Source: Asticcacaulis sp. SL142 (lineage in GTDB: Bacteria > Pseudomonadota > Alphaproteobacteria > Caulobacterales > Caulobacteraceae). Taken from it: a stretch of 64,000 nucleotides of DNA. The notes under the pieces were generated by a model. That model saw only the letters and a list, made by a program, of their open reading frames with translations, was not told where the DNA came from and made no database searches. Positions 19,494 to 28,017 of this stretch are shown one piece after another; within the stretch, counting starts at the first letter, position 1; each line of letters opens with the position of its first letter. The position numbers and the translations under genes were made by a program. The stretch covers positions 1 through 64,000 of the forward strand of contig NZ_CP113061.1 in NCBI RefSeq assembly GCF_026625745.1, written 5' to 3'.

Positions 19494-20258
19494 ATGTCTG
19501 ATACTGTCACCAATCCGTCGGGTCTGCCTCTGTTTTACCAAAAGCCGCAACCGCTGGCGTCCGGCATACACGGGGCGTTGCGCATCAAGGACGGCGACTA
19601 TGGCTTTGCCGCCGATACCGCCTGTATTCCTTTGATGCTCAGCGAATTTGCCTTTGCCGCGCGCGATTATCCGGTTCTGTTTGCGGTGCAGACCCTGGCA
19701 CCGGTCGCCCTGATGGGACTGAAAAACCAAAACCTGTTCGTAAGCGACGGGGCCTGGGACGAAGACGCCTATATTCCGGCCTATGCCCGCAGGTATCCGT
19801 TCAGCACCCTTCGCCTTGAAGAGGACAAGGGCTTTGCCATGGTCATCGACATCGCCAGCCCACGGGTTAGCGATAATGCCGACGAAGGCATAGCCCTGTT
19901 TGAAGGTGATGAACCGTCGGCTTACACCAAACAGGTTCTGGCTTTTTGTGAGCAATTTCACGCCGATGCCCTGATGACCGAGGCCTTTAGTGCGGCCCTG
20001 AAAGCGCAGGATCTCCTGATTGAGCGCCGCGCCGATGTTGTGCTGCCCAATGGCGAAAAGCTGGGCGTCAATGGCTTTCTGGTTATTGATCCTGAACGCT
20101 TCTCAGCCTTGGACGAAAAGCTTGTCATGGAATGGCATCGTAAAGGCTGGCTGGGTCTGATTCACTTCCATCTGGCCTCGCTGGAGCGCTTTCAGAATCT
20201 TCTGAAGCGTCAGTCACGACGCCCGAATTCACCTGATACACAAGACAAAGCCGCTTAA
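19494..20258 (+). CDS. SapC-family protein
   Basis: A 254-residue protein without a signal peptide that matches the SapC family throughout (PLFYQKPQPL near the start; FAARDYPVLFA; LGVNGFLVIDPERF; LIHFHLASLERF near the end). SapC was named from S-layer and surface-protein loci and is often beside TonB receptors in Caulobacterales. Its biochemical activity is not established. It lies 70 bases after the exoprotein gene, preceded by TAGGAA. The location suggests a cytoplasmic role linked to the exoprotein or the captured nutrient. Confidence 0.85.
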   Translation: MSDTVTNPSGLPLFYQKPQPLASGIHGALRIKDGDYGFAADTACIPLMLSEFAFAARDYPVLFAVQTLAPVALMGLKNQNLFVSDGAWDEDAYIPAYARRYPFSTLRLEEDKGFAMVIDIASPRVSDNADEGIALFEGDEPSAYTKQVLAFCEQFHADALMTEAFSAALKAQDLLIERRADVVLPNGEKLGVNGFLVIDPERFSALDEKLVMEWHRKGWLGLIHFHLASLERFQNLLKRQSRRPNSPDTQDKAA

Positions 20259-20274
20259 TTTTTAGGAAAACACA

Positions 20275-20871
20275 ATGACCTTTCGTATCCATAGCCTGAT
20301 CGCGGTGTCGTTTCTGGCAGCTCTGGCTGGCTTGCCTGCTCACGCCCAAACGCCCGCCGCGCCACAGACAGGGCTTGGCGGCCCCGTTATTGCCGGGGTT
20401 TGCCTGATGTCGCGTGAAGCGGTGCTGGTCAATTCCAAGGCCGGGGTTGCGGCCACAGCCCGCTTGCAGCAATTGACCACCGAAGCGCAGACTGAAATCG
20501 TGAACTTACGGAAGCCGGTTGAGCTTGAGGCCGAAGCCCTGCGCAAAGAGCAGGCAAAGCTTTCGGCCGAGCAACTGGCCACCCGGCAAAAGGCTTTGGG
20601 TCAAAAACTTCAGACCGTTCAAATCCAGGCGGAGCATCGCGGGCGTGAGATAGAGGCCACCCGTCAGAAAGTCCTTGATAAGATCAGTACCGAAGCCCAA
20701 CCGGTTATCGCTTCGGTTTATAAGGCCAAGGGCTGTGGGCTTCTGGTGGATCGCAATAGCGTGCTGGGTGGCAACCTCACCAATGACATCACCGCCAGCG
20801 TCGTGGCGGCCCTGGATACCAAGTTGAGCACCGTGACCTTCAACCGCGAAGTTCTGCCGGTATCGCAGTAA
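20275..20871 (+). CDS. OmpH/Skp-family periplasmic chaperone
   Basis: A 198-residue protein with a signal peptide (ending AHA-Q), the OmpH signature region near the N-terminus (GVCLMSREAVLVNSKAGVAA) and a long helical arm (about residues 65-130) typical of the jellyfish-shaped Skp trimer. Skp holds unfolded outer-membrane proteins in the periplasm. A dedicated copy directly after the exoprotein and SapC genes suggests that it chaperones the 4187-residue TpsA or the TpsB/porin barrels. It is 16 bases after SapC with a TAGGAAAA ribosome site, and it is the last gene of the operon. Confidence 0.85.
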   Translation: MTFRIHSLIAVSFLAALAGLPAHAQTPAAPQTGLGGPVIAGVCLMSREAVLVNSKAGVAATARLQQLTTEAQTEIVNLRKPVELEAEALRKEQAKLSAEQLATRQKALGQKLQTVQIQAEHRGREIEATRQKVLDKISTEAQPVIASVYKAKGCGLLVDRNSVLGGNLTNDITASVVAALDTKLSTVTFNREVLPVSQ

Positions 20872-20892
20872 GCGAGCGGCAGAAATCATAAA

Positions 20893-20925
20893 GTGGTGTT
20901 GGTGTCTCAATGGCGTCAACACCAC
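20893..20925 (+). terminator. Hairpin at the end of the TPS operon
   Basis: GTGGTGTTG (20893-20901) and CAACACCAC (20917-20925) form a perfect 9-bp stem with a 15-base loop, 22 bases after the OmpH stop. No T-run follows, so an intrinsic terminator is only probable. Confidence 0.4.
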
Positions 20926-21053
20926 CGTTCAGGTGACAATACTGGCTGGAAACCGAACCCGCGTTAGGCCTTTGACGTCAGGTCAAGGACGTTGCCACGG
21001 ACCCCTGAACGGTAGAATAGTCCGACAATAATCTTTCCCGGCAAATATTTTTG

Positions 21054-21067
21054 TGATAGCGCTATCA
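21054..21067. promoter_or_regulatory. LacI-type operator palindrome
   Basis: TGATAGCGCTATCA is a perfect 14-bp palindrome with the central GCGC step typical of LacI-family operators. It lies 60 bases before the GH3 start, the only gene it could control locally. The regulator is not encoded in this window. Confidence 0.7.
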
Positions 21068-21126
21068 TAGCGACAGAAAAATGTCGAACAGACGCGGCCT
21101 CGTATGCCGTGCCCAGGGAAGAGACC

Positions 21127-23814
21127 ATGACGCCAATATTTTTGCGGGTGCAGAACCTGCTGGGATGCCGTGCGGGTCACAGCGCTGTCTTGACGGTAAC
21201 GTCGGTGCTGCTGATGCTGGCCGGATCGTTACAGCCTGCTGCCGCCCAGAACCCACTGGAAACTCAAGGCTATCAGGACACCTCGCGTCCCCCTGAACAG
21301 CGTGCCGCTGATCTGGTGTCGCGCATGACCCTGGAGGAAAAAGCCGCTCAACTGGTCAATGATGCGCCGGCGATCCCGCGGCTTGGAGTGCGCGAATATA
21401 ACTGGTGGAACGAGGGGCTGCACGGCGTGGCCGCGGCAGGCTATGCCACCGTTTTCCCGCAAGCTATTGGTATGGCGGCGACCTGGGACGAGCCGCTGAT
21501 CCATAAAACGGCCGATATGGTCAGTATTGAGTTCCGGGCCAAATATCTGGAAAGCCAGCACCGGTTCGGCGGTTCCGACTGGTTCCGCGGGCTGACCGTA
21601 TGGTCGCCCAATATCAATATCTTTCGAGATCCGCGCTGGGGCCGGGGGCAGGAAACTTACGGCGAAGACCCGTACCTTTCGGCGCGCATGGGAGTGGCCT
21701 ATGTCAAAGGGCTTCAGGGCACTGATCCGACCTATTACCGCACGATCGCCACGCCCAAGCACTATGCTGTCCACAGCGGCCCCGAAGTCAGTCGGCACAG
21801 GGATAACTATATCCCCTCCGCGCGCGACCTTGAGGAGACCTATCTGCCGGCCTTTCGGGCCACGATAACCGAGGGCAAGGCGGCATCGATCATGTGCGCC
21901 TATAATGCCATCAATGGCCAGCCGGCCTGCGCCAACGAAGATTTACTGATCAGGCATCTGCGTCAGGATTGGAAATTCAACGGGTTTGTAGTCTCTGATT
22001 GCGATGCGGTCGGCGACATCTACTATAAAACCTCTCACCACTATAAGAAAACGCCCGAAGAAGGTGTGGCGGTCGCTCTGGCGGTCGGCACCGATCTGAT
22101 CTGCGGCAATGCGGTTGAGGCCGACCATCTGACCCGTGCCGTCAAAAAGGGGGTGATGCCCGAAAGCGCATTGGATACGGCGCTAAACCGTCTGTTTGAA
22201 GCCCGCATCCGTCTGGGGCAGTTCGATCCGGCCGCGCGTGTTTTCCCTGGCATCACTGCCCGCGACTATGACACCCCTGCCAATCGTGATTTTGCGCAAG
22301 AGGTGGCCGAAAAGTCGATGGTGCTGCTGAAGAACGATAATTTACTGCCGCTGAAATCCGCGCCACGCACCATTGCCGTCATTGGTCCGAATGCGGCGAC
22401 CAAAGCGGCGCTTATAGGCAATTACAATGGTGAACCGTCTCATCCGGTGACGGTGCTGGACGGCATCCGCGCCCGCTATCCGGACGCCAAGGTGGTTTAT
22501 GCCCAGGGCTCAGGCCTGATTGATCCGGTGCTGAGGGCGATCCCCGACAATGCCTTGTGTCAGGATGCCAATTGCACGCAAAAGGGTCTTAAGGTCACTC
22601 AATTCGCCACACCGGCCATGACCGGTGATCCGGTTAGTCGCAGCACATCCCCAAGTGCGGCCCTGAAATGGGAGGGCGAAAACCGTGCCGGGGCTATCCG
22701 CTTTGAAGGCTTTATCACCGCCCCTGAGACCGGCGCATACCGTTTGCGCTATGAGGCCAATGGCGGCTACCGCGTCTTTATCAATGATAAGCTGGTCGTC
22801 GATGCCTGGGGCGTCGATTGGCGGCCCTCTATCGCGACCGGCGCGATCACGCTTGAGGCCGGAAGCCGAAATGCCGTCCGTGTCGAGGCGTTTCAACGCC
22901 AGACATCGGGCGATGAAAAGCTGGTCTGGGCATTGCCATCGGATACGGGAGCGTCTGAAGCGGTGACGGCGGCAAAATCAGCCGATCTGGTTATCTTCGT
23001 CGGGGGCCTGACCTATGAGGTTGAGGGCGAGGAAATGCGCGTTGAAACGCCCGGTTTTTCCGGTGGTGACCGCACCAGCCTTGACCTGCCGCCAGCCCAG
23101 CAAAAGGTACTGGAGCAGGTTCATGCCGCCGGAAAGCCGGTCGTGCTGGTGCTGATGAACGGCAGCGCGTTGAGTGTGAACTGGGCCGATAAACATGTGC
23201 CGGCCATTATCGAGGCCTGGTATCCGGGCGGGCAGGGTGGGACGGCCATTGCGCGCCTGATCGCCGGGGACTACAGCCCCGCCGGTCGCCTGCCGCTGAC
23301 CTTTTATCGCTCAGTTGACGATCTGCCACCGTTCCTTGACTACAGCCTGAAGGGCCGCACCTATCGTTATTTCACGGGTGAAGCGCTTTATCCCTTTGGC
23401 TATGGCCTGAGCTATACGACCTTCAGCTATGGGCCGGTGAAGCTGTCGTCCAAACGCATACGTGGCAACCAGACACTGACCGCCACAGTCAATGTCACCA
23501 ATAGCGGCAAAACGGACAGTGATGAGGTTGTGCAGCTTTATCTTAGCCACCCGGATCAGAAGGGCGGCCCTATCCGCACCCTGACCCGCTTTGAGCGAAT
23601 TCACCTTAAGGCCGGAGAGACTAAAGCGGTGCGCTTTGAATTGGACAGCCGGGCCTTATCGATCGTTGATGATCAGGGCCTTCGTGCGGTGCGTCCGGGC
23701 AAGGTCGATCTGTGGATCGGCGGCGGGCAACCCGTTGGCCGTGAGGGGCTGACCCAAGCGGCTGGAACCTCAGCCGCGATCACCATAACCACAAGTTACC
23801 CGTTAGAGAAGTAG
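21127..23814 (+). CDS. Secreted GH3 glycosidase with PA14 insert (beta-glucosidase/xylosidase)
   Basis: Periplasmic or secreted exo-glycosidase of about 895 residues. ATG 21127 is used because AGGGAAG is properly spaced from it (the GTG at 21109 would precede that site). The signal peptide ends near residue 34 (AAA-Q). The GH3 N-terminal barrel covers about 60-350, with the nucleophile Asp about residue 291 in SDCDAVGD. The C-terminal GH3 domain (about 400-755) carries a PA14 insert (about 505-600), followed by a fibronectin-III-like domain (about 780-850). YNWWNEGLHGVA resembles the xylosidase/arabinosidase-like branch, but the substrate cannot be fixed from sequence. It probably forms an operon with the esterase 56 bases downstream. 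Confidence 0.88.
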   Translation: MTPIFLRVQNLLGCRAGHSAVLTVTSVLLMLAGSLQPAAAQNPLETQGYQDTSRPPEQRAADLVSRMTLEEKAAQLVNDAPAIPRLGVREYNWWNEGLHGVAAAGYATVFPQAIGMAATWDEPLIHKTADMVSIEFRAKYLESQHRFGGSDWFRGLTVWSPNINIFRDPRWGRGQETYGEDPYLSARMGVAYVKGLQGTDPTYYRTIATPKHYAVHSGPEVSRHRDNYIPSARDLEETYLPAFRATITEGKAASIMCAYNAINGQPACANEDLLIRHLRQDWKFNGFVVSDCDAVGDIYYKTSHHYKKTPEEGVAVALAVGTDLICGNAVEADHLTRAVKKGVMPESALDTALNRLFEARIRLGQFDPAARVFPGITARDYDTPANRDFAQEVAEKSMVLLKNDNLLPLKSAPRTIAVIGPNAATKAALIGNYNGEPSHPVTVLDGIRARYPDAKVVYAQGSGLIDPVLRAIPDNALCQDANCTQKGLKVTQFATPAMTGDPVSRSTSPSAALKWEGENRAGAIRFEGFITAPETGAYRLRYEANGGYRVFINDKLVVDAWGVDWRPSIATGAITLEAGSRNAVRVEAFQRQTSGDEKLVWALPSDTGASEAVTAAKSADLVIFVGGLTYEVEGEEMRVETPGFSGGDRTSLDLPPAQQKVLEQVHAAGKPVVLVLMNGSALSVNWADKHVPAIIEAWYPGGQGGTAIARLIAGDYSPAGRLPLTFYRSVDDLPPFLDYSLKGRTYRYFTGEALYPFGYGLSYTTFSYGPVKLSSKRIRGNQTLTATVNVTNSGKTDSDEVVQLYLSHPDQKGGPIRTLTRFERIHLKAGETKAVRFELDSRALSIVDDQGLRAVRPGKVDLWIGGGQPVGREGLTQAAGTSAAITITTSYPLEK

Positions 23815-23870
23815 ACGTAAAACCGGCATGTTTTTAAGCCGGATAATCAATAATCAGGAAGGAAACAGAT

Positions 23871-24827
23871 ATGACTCATACCCTTAAACACCGCCTGGCC
23901 CGTTTGGTCCGAAGCAGTCTGGCTGCCGGTGTGGCCGCTCTGGCCTGTTTGGCCGGGTCACCCGCATTGGCGCAACTGGATCACACCATGACGCCGATTG
24001 CGATCCCGGCGCAACCCAACGCCATTGAGCTGGGCACGGGTCCTCTGCCGGGAGCGACCGCACCCGAAGCCTGGCACAGCCAGTACGGCAGCGTCTTTGC
24101 GCGCAATGTGACCGTAGCCACCTTGACGCCGTTCCTGCCTGATCCTACCAAGGCGACCGGTGCGGCGGTCATTGTGGCCCCCGGTGGCGGGTTTCGCACC
24201 CTGTCGATGAATAATGAAGGTTGGGACGTGGCGCAGGCCTTGGCTGACCGGGGTGTGGCGGCGTTCGTGCTGAAGTACCGCCTCAATCAGACGCCGCAGG
24301 ATATGCCGGCGTTTGAACGCTCAATGGCCGAAATGTTCTCAGGTACCGCCCGCCGTCCGCCAGCCCCGCAGGATGCTTCGGTGACCCTAGCCCCTCAGAT
24401 TGCCGATGCGCGCGCGGCGTTTGCGCTGGTGCGGTCGCGAGCGAAAGAGTGGAAAGTGGATTCTGACCGCATTGGCATGGTGGGTTTCTCGGCGGGGGCT
24501 ATGCTGACCATGGCCACGACGCTTTACGGCCAGGACGCCAAACCGGCCCACATCGCCAATATCTACGGTCCGCTGGCAGCCGTTGAGGTTCCGGCAGAGG
24601 CACCGCCGCTTTTTATCGCCCTGGCGGCGGATGATCCCTTTTTCGCCAATGCTGGCTATGGGCTGATCGATAGCTGGCGCACCGCCAAGCGCCCGGTCGA
24701 GTTCCATCTTTATGAACAGGGTGGCCATGGCTTTGGCATGTACCCCAAAGACACCACCAGCACCGGATGGTTCGACGCTTACGTGCGCTGGCTGGCCATG
24801 CACGGTTACCTTAAGCCAAAACCGTAA
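23871..24827 (+). CDS. Exported alpha/beta-hydrolase, probable carbohydrate esterase
   Basis: A 318-residue serine hydrolase with a signal peptide ending ALA-Q (about residue 35). The oxyanion strand is IVAPGGGF, the nucleophile elbow GFSAG (Ser about 207), acidic candidates are in LAADDPFF (Asp about 254/255), and the histidine is in GGHGFGM (about 286). This arrangement is common in acetyl-xylan and related esterases annotated as XynB-type or dienelactone hydrolase-like. Coupling to the GH3 gene fits removal of acetyl groups from oligosaccharides before exo-cleavage, which is inference. Confidence 0.82.
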   Translation: MTHTLKHRLARLVRSSLAAGVAALACLAGSPALAQLDHTMTPIAIPAQPNAIELGTGPLPGATAPEAWHSQYGSVFARNVTVATLTPFLPDPTKATGAAVIVAPGGGFRTLSMNNEGWDVAQALADRGVAAFVLKYRLNQTPQDMPAFERSMAEMFSGTARRPPAPQDASVTLAPQIADARAAFALVRSRAKEWKVDSDRIGMVGFSAGAMLTMATTLYGQDAKPAHIANIYGPLAAVEVPAEAPPLFIALAADDPFFANAGYGLIDSWRTAKRPVEFHLYEQGGHGFGMYPKDTTSTGWFDAYVRWLAMHGYLKPKP

Positions 24828-25024
24828 GATTGGGTACTCGGTACTTATGGATGTAGTTCTCAAAGGCATCTTCATCGTGAGTTTTTTCTTTGAAAGCGTT
24901 GTGTATTCACGGAGCGCCTCGTCACTCAATACGTCGGCGTCATTTGCGGTTTTGAGCCACAGACATCGGGCGGAATTGCGAATACTCGCATTTTTGAAAT
25001 GTGATGATGATTACGTCATATAAT

Positions 25025-25052
25025 AAAAAGGCCCCCGCAATGTGCGGGAGCC
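25025..25052 (-). terminator. Rho-independent terminator of the RcnB-family gene
   Basis: GGCCCCCGCA and TGCGGGAGCC (25030-25039, 25043-25052) pair with one mismatch around a 3-base loop. On the minus strand the stem is followed by TTTTT (25029-25025). It serves the gene ending at 25176 and may also stop plus-strand transcripts from the esterase. Confidence 0.7.
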
Positions 25053-25082
25053 TCAAGTTTAGGGCCATGACCTGCCCATTGG

Positions 25083-25158
25083 AGCGCATTCCGAAAAGTT
25101 TGAAACGGTTTTGGCTACGCCGAAATTCGTTTCGGACTCAAATGCGCGTTAAAGCAAA
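25083..25158. repeat. Dispersed intergenic repeat, copy 1
   Basis: The segment starts AGCGCATTCCGAAAAGT and ends near TCAAATGCGCGTTAAAG. It shares its flanks and the inner CGGTTTT with the copy at 30591-30646 (opposite orientation), but carries extra central bases. It resembles a widespread alphaproteobacterial intergenic palindromic element. It is non-coding and lies in the 3' region of the RcnB-family gene. Confidence 0.6.
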
Positions 25159-25175
25159 ACTTCAGAGTCAGGTGA

Positions 25176-26039
25176 TCAGAATATGTCGAAAAACACATCC
25201 AGAATAATGCCGGTCGTCAAAGCCACCAGGATGATGTCGCTGCCGCTATAGACATATTCATAGCCATAAGGGGCGGCGGGCAGATCGTAATAGTACGGAT
25301 CATAGACCCTGTAGCTGTAGTAATAGCTCGGCAGACGCTGACCCCGGTTCCAGCGGTGGCCGTAATACTGGGCGGGCGGGCGGTAGTAGCCATAGCCCGG
25401 TGCGTAATAATAACCACGTCTTACGCCCTGATAGTCGCGCCAGTCACGATCGTTGCGATAGGTGGGACGGCGATAGCTCGACCAGTTGTGGTTACGGGTC
25501 CACTGCTGCTGGCGGGCATAATCACGGCGGTCGTCGCGGCGGTCAGCGCGGTAGTCCTGACGATCATCACGACGATCGTGACGATAGTCGGGACGGCTTG
25601 GGGTCGGGTCGCGGCGATAATCCTGACGGTCGTCGCGACGTTCCTGACGAAAGTCCTGCCGGTCATCGCGGCGCTCTTGCCTGAAATCCTGACGATTATC
25701 TTGTCGCTGCGCCTGCGGAATCTGCGGACGCAAAGGCTGGGTGCCGGGGCGGCCCTGCGGGCGCTCGATCTGTGGGCGCGGCTCTGACTGGCGGTTTTCA
25801 GCGCGTTGGCCGCGGTTTTCCTGACGCTGTTGCGGACGCGCCTCGCGGCGGTTATCGCGATCATCGTCACGATTATCGCTGCGTTGGGCGACGGTGACCG
25901 GTGCCTGACGGTTCTGATTGCGGCGCACTTCCTGCTGCTGGCGCTCGGACGGGCCGATGGCGGAGCCAGCCAGCGCGTCGGCGGCAAAGCCTACCCCCAT
26001 GAGGAAGGCAAACGCAGCGGCGGTTTTGCGGGTCTTCAT
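25176..26039 (-). CDS. RcnB-family exported protein with Arg/Asp/Gln-rich repeats
   Basis: Start at 26039 (MKTRKTAAAF), because GAGG is 8 bases before it and lies inside the longer reading frame from 26054. A signal peptide ends ALA-G (about residue 24). Residues about 35-185 are low complexity, with repeated RRDDRQDYR/RQERRDDRQDF units. The C-terminal 90 residues are tyrosine-rich and end in a form of the RcnB domain (YVYSGSDIILVALTTGIIL). RcnB proteins are periplasmic and linked to nickel/cobalt homeostasis in E. coli. Alphaproteobacterial relatives with long basic linkers are mostly uncharacterised. It is monocistronic with its own terminator. Confidence 0.8.
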   Translation of the reverse strand: MKTRKTAAAFAFLMGVGFAADALAGSAIGPSERQQQEVRRNQNRQAPVTVAQRSDNRDDDRDNRREARPQQRQENRGQRAENRQSEPRPQIERPQGRPGTQPLRPQIPQAQRQDNRQDFRQERRDDRQDFRQERRDDRQDYRRDPTPSRPDYRHDRRDDRQDYRADRRDDRRDYARQQQWTRNHNWSSYRRPTYRNDRDWRDYQGVRRGYYYAPGYGYYRPPAQYYGHRWNRGQRLPSYYYSYRVYDPYYYDLPAAPYGYEYVYSGSDIILVALTTGIILDVFFDIF

Positions 26040-26545
26040 AACAAAAGTCCTCACTCACTACGGAGTTAAAAAGGGAGCCGTGTCAGCGCGATTGCGGGTT
26101 CGGGCCTTTAAAACCAATTCTGCGGAAATATTTTTCCGGATTGAGACCACTATGGCAGGGCGTGGCTGAATGGAACCTGAACGGTTTCGTCAGTATTATT
26201 TTTCGCGCGCGCAAGCTGAATCGCGGATGAAACCTTTGGGATGCCGTCGGTGTTTGCTTTGGTGTGTTGGGAAATTCAATGTGTATTTGGATAGGTTAAT
26301 AAGCTTAATATGAATTATTAACGATAATTTCTGGTATATTTACGAATATATCTAATTATATATTTTGAAATTCTGTAATTTTTAATGATTATGTATCAAA
26401 TTGTGAACGAATGTATTAAAATTAACTTTGTTTTTACATAAAATATTTGCTCAAAAATGCGCTATTAACCTTAACTTCACTTGCTGATGGAAAACTCGAC
26501 TTATCAACAGCAAGGGAACGCGCAAAATGCGCGGGTTTAAGTTCA
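26040..26545. other. AT-rich gene-free stretch
   Basis: No supported gene lies here. The part from about 26285 to 26460 is strikingly rich in A and T compared with its surroundings. It must hold the promoters of the minus-strand RcnB-family gene and of the small plus-strand Sel1-like gene. A short frame at 26527-26562 has a good ribosome site (AAGGGA) but only 11 codons; see the Sel1-like entry. Confidence 0.5.
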
Positions 26546-26833
26546 ATGACGATCGCAGCTAATGAAATGGCTCCACTGCCTCTGCCGACCCCGGATATGG
26601 GGTCTGACGACCTGATGCGCCTGGGCATGATGTATTCCACCGGCTCCGGCGGTGCGCCGGTTGATCTGGTGTCGGCGCACATGATGTTTAATCTGGCGGC
26701 CATGCGCGGCAGCCTGGAGGCCAGCGTCTATCGCCGTGAACTGTCAAAAGAGATGGAACGCGAAGATGTGGCCGAAGCTCAGCGCTGCGCCCGTCAGTGG
26801 CTGGATCAGGGCCGTATTGGTCTGGTGGCCTAA
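26546..26833 (+). CDS. Small Sel1-like repeat protein
   Basis: About 95 residues with one Sel1-like motif (DLMRLGMMYSTGSGGAPVDLV, then AHMMFNLAAMRGSLEA) and a C-terminal helix (EDVAEAQRCARQWLDQG). Similar short cytosolic proteins are common in Alphaproteobacteria. Their role is unknown. The start is uncertain. ATG 26546 has a weak ribosome site, while ATG 26527 in another frame has a strong one and gives MRGFKFNDDRS before stopping, so the N-terminus may be frameshifted. It overlaps the end of chrA by 4 bases on the opposite strand. Confidence 0.6.
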   Translation: MTIAANEMAPLPLPTPDMGSDDLMRLGMMYSTGSGGAPVDLVSAHMMFNLAAMRGSLEASVYRRELSKEMEREDVAEAQRCARQWLDQGRIGLVA

Positions 26834-28017
26834 AACGGCAAGAGCGCACTCGCCATATAGACAGCAATGATGGCGCCCACGACCATGAGGGGCGGAGTCT
26901 TAAGCCGTTCCAAGGCGAAGACGCCCGCGACCGCGATCAGCGCATCGCGTGGGCTTAAGATGGCTGAGGTTCCGACGGGACTATAGAGGGCGGCGGCCAG
27001 TATGCCGACCACGCCCGCATTGATCCCCATCAGGGCGGTTTGCGCGGCCGAATGAGACCTGATCCATGTCCACAGCGGCGCACCGGCTATGGCCAGCAGC
27101 AGTCCGGGCAGGGACAGGGCAATTAGCGCGCTCAACGCCCATAGAGGGGCAGCGCCCGCAGGCGCAGACATCGCCCCAAGATAGGCGGCCAGCGTAAACA
27201 GCGGCCCCGGCACAGCCTGAGCCCCGCCATATCCGGCCAGAAAATCGGCATCGCTGATCATACCCTTGGCCACCATCGGCTCATGCAGTAGTGGCAGCAC
27301 CACATGGCCGCCGCCGAAAACCAAGGCTCCGGCGCGGTAATGAATGTCGATCAGGCCGAGCAGCCGGTCATGGCCCGCCACAAGCGGCAATCCCACCATA
27401 AAGATGGCAAATGCGCCAAGTGCTATCAGGCCGGTTCTGCGGCTGATAGGCAGGCTAAGGCCCGTGGCGGTGATTTCAGTTGCGCGGCAAAGGATAAGGC
27501 CCGCAATGGCCGCCACAGCAATAGCGCCAACCTGCGCCCAGACACCGCCGATCATAACCACGCCAAGCCCGCACACGATTGCGATCAGCAGGCGTTGAAC
27601 ATCGGGACACAGCTTACGACCCATGCTCAACACGGCTTGCGCGACCACGCATACCGCCACCAGTTTGAGGGCGTGAAAGATCGGCTCAGCCAGCGGGCCG
27701 TTCATATGTGGGGCGGCGACGGCCAGCCCGTACATCAACAGCGCCGACGGCAGGGTAAAACCGATCCACGACAGGATCGCACCCCACGCACCCGCCCGCT
27801 GCCAGCCGATCAGGAAGTTGGCCTGAGAACTGGCCGGGCCGGGGAGTAACTGACAAAGGGCGACAATCTCGCCATAAGTCTGCGGCGTCAGCCAGTTCAG
27901 GCGGCGCACATAGGTATTTTCAAAATAACCCAGATGGGCAATCGGCCCGCCGAACGAGGTCAAACCCAGCCGCAGGGACACTGAAAACGTCTCCCAAAGG
28001 CGGGCGACATTTGTCAT
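26830..28017 (-). CDS. chrA: ChrA-family chromate/ion transporter
   Basis: A 395-residue polytopic membrane protein with two homologous CHR halves. The first begins FGGPIAHLGYF and holds the family motif LCQLLPGPASSQ. The second begins near residue 205 and has FGGGHVVLPLL and GGAQAVPGPLFTLAAYLG. This is the long-chain type of ChrA, reported to export chromate. The in vivo substrate here is not known. Its ATG overlaps the hfsD stop (TGATG at 28019-28015), so its translation is probably coupled to hfsD. Confidence 0.85.
   Translation of the reverse strand: MTNVARLWETFSVSLRLGLTSFGGPIAHLGYFENTYVRRLNWLTPQTYGEIVALCQLLPGPASSQANFLIGWQRAGAWGAILSWIGFTLPSALLMYGLAVAAPHMNGPLAEPIFHALKLVAVCVVAQAVLSMGRKLCPDVQRLLIAIVCGLGVVMIGGVWAQVGAIAVAAIAGLILCRATEITATGLSLPISRRTGLIALGAFAIFMVGLPLVAGHDRLLGLIDIHYRAGALVFGGGHVVLPLLHEPMVAKGMISDADFLAGYGGAQAVPGPLFTLAAYLGAMSAPAGAAPLWALSALIALSLPGLLLAIAGAPLWTWIRSHSAAQTALMGINAGVVGILAAALYSPVGTSAILSPRDALIAVAGVFALERLKTPPLMVVGAIIAVYMASALLPF

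Noticed and set aside
25500-25850. Regular repeat units in the RcnB-family gene that look CRISPR-like at DNA level
   Set aside because: The repeats are in frame, encode Arg/Asp/Gln-rich protein and have no spacers of constant length.
26527-26562. An 11-codon open frame with a strong ribosome site
   Set aside because: Too short to call as a gene. It is mentioned only as evidence about the Sel1-like start.
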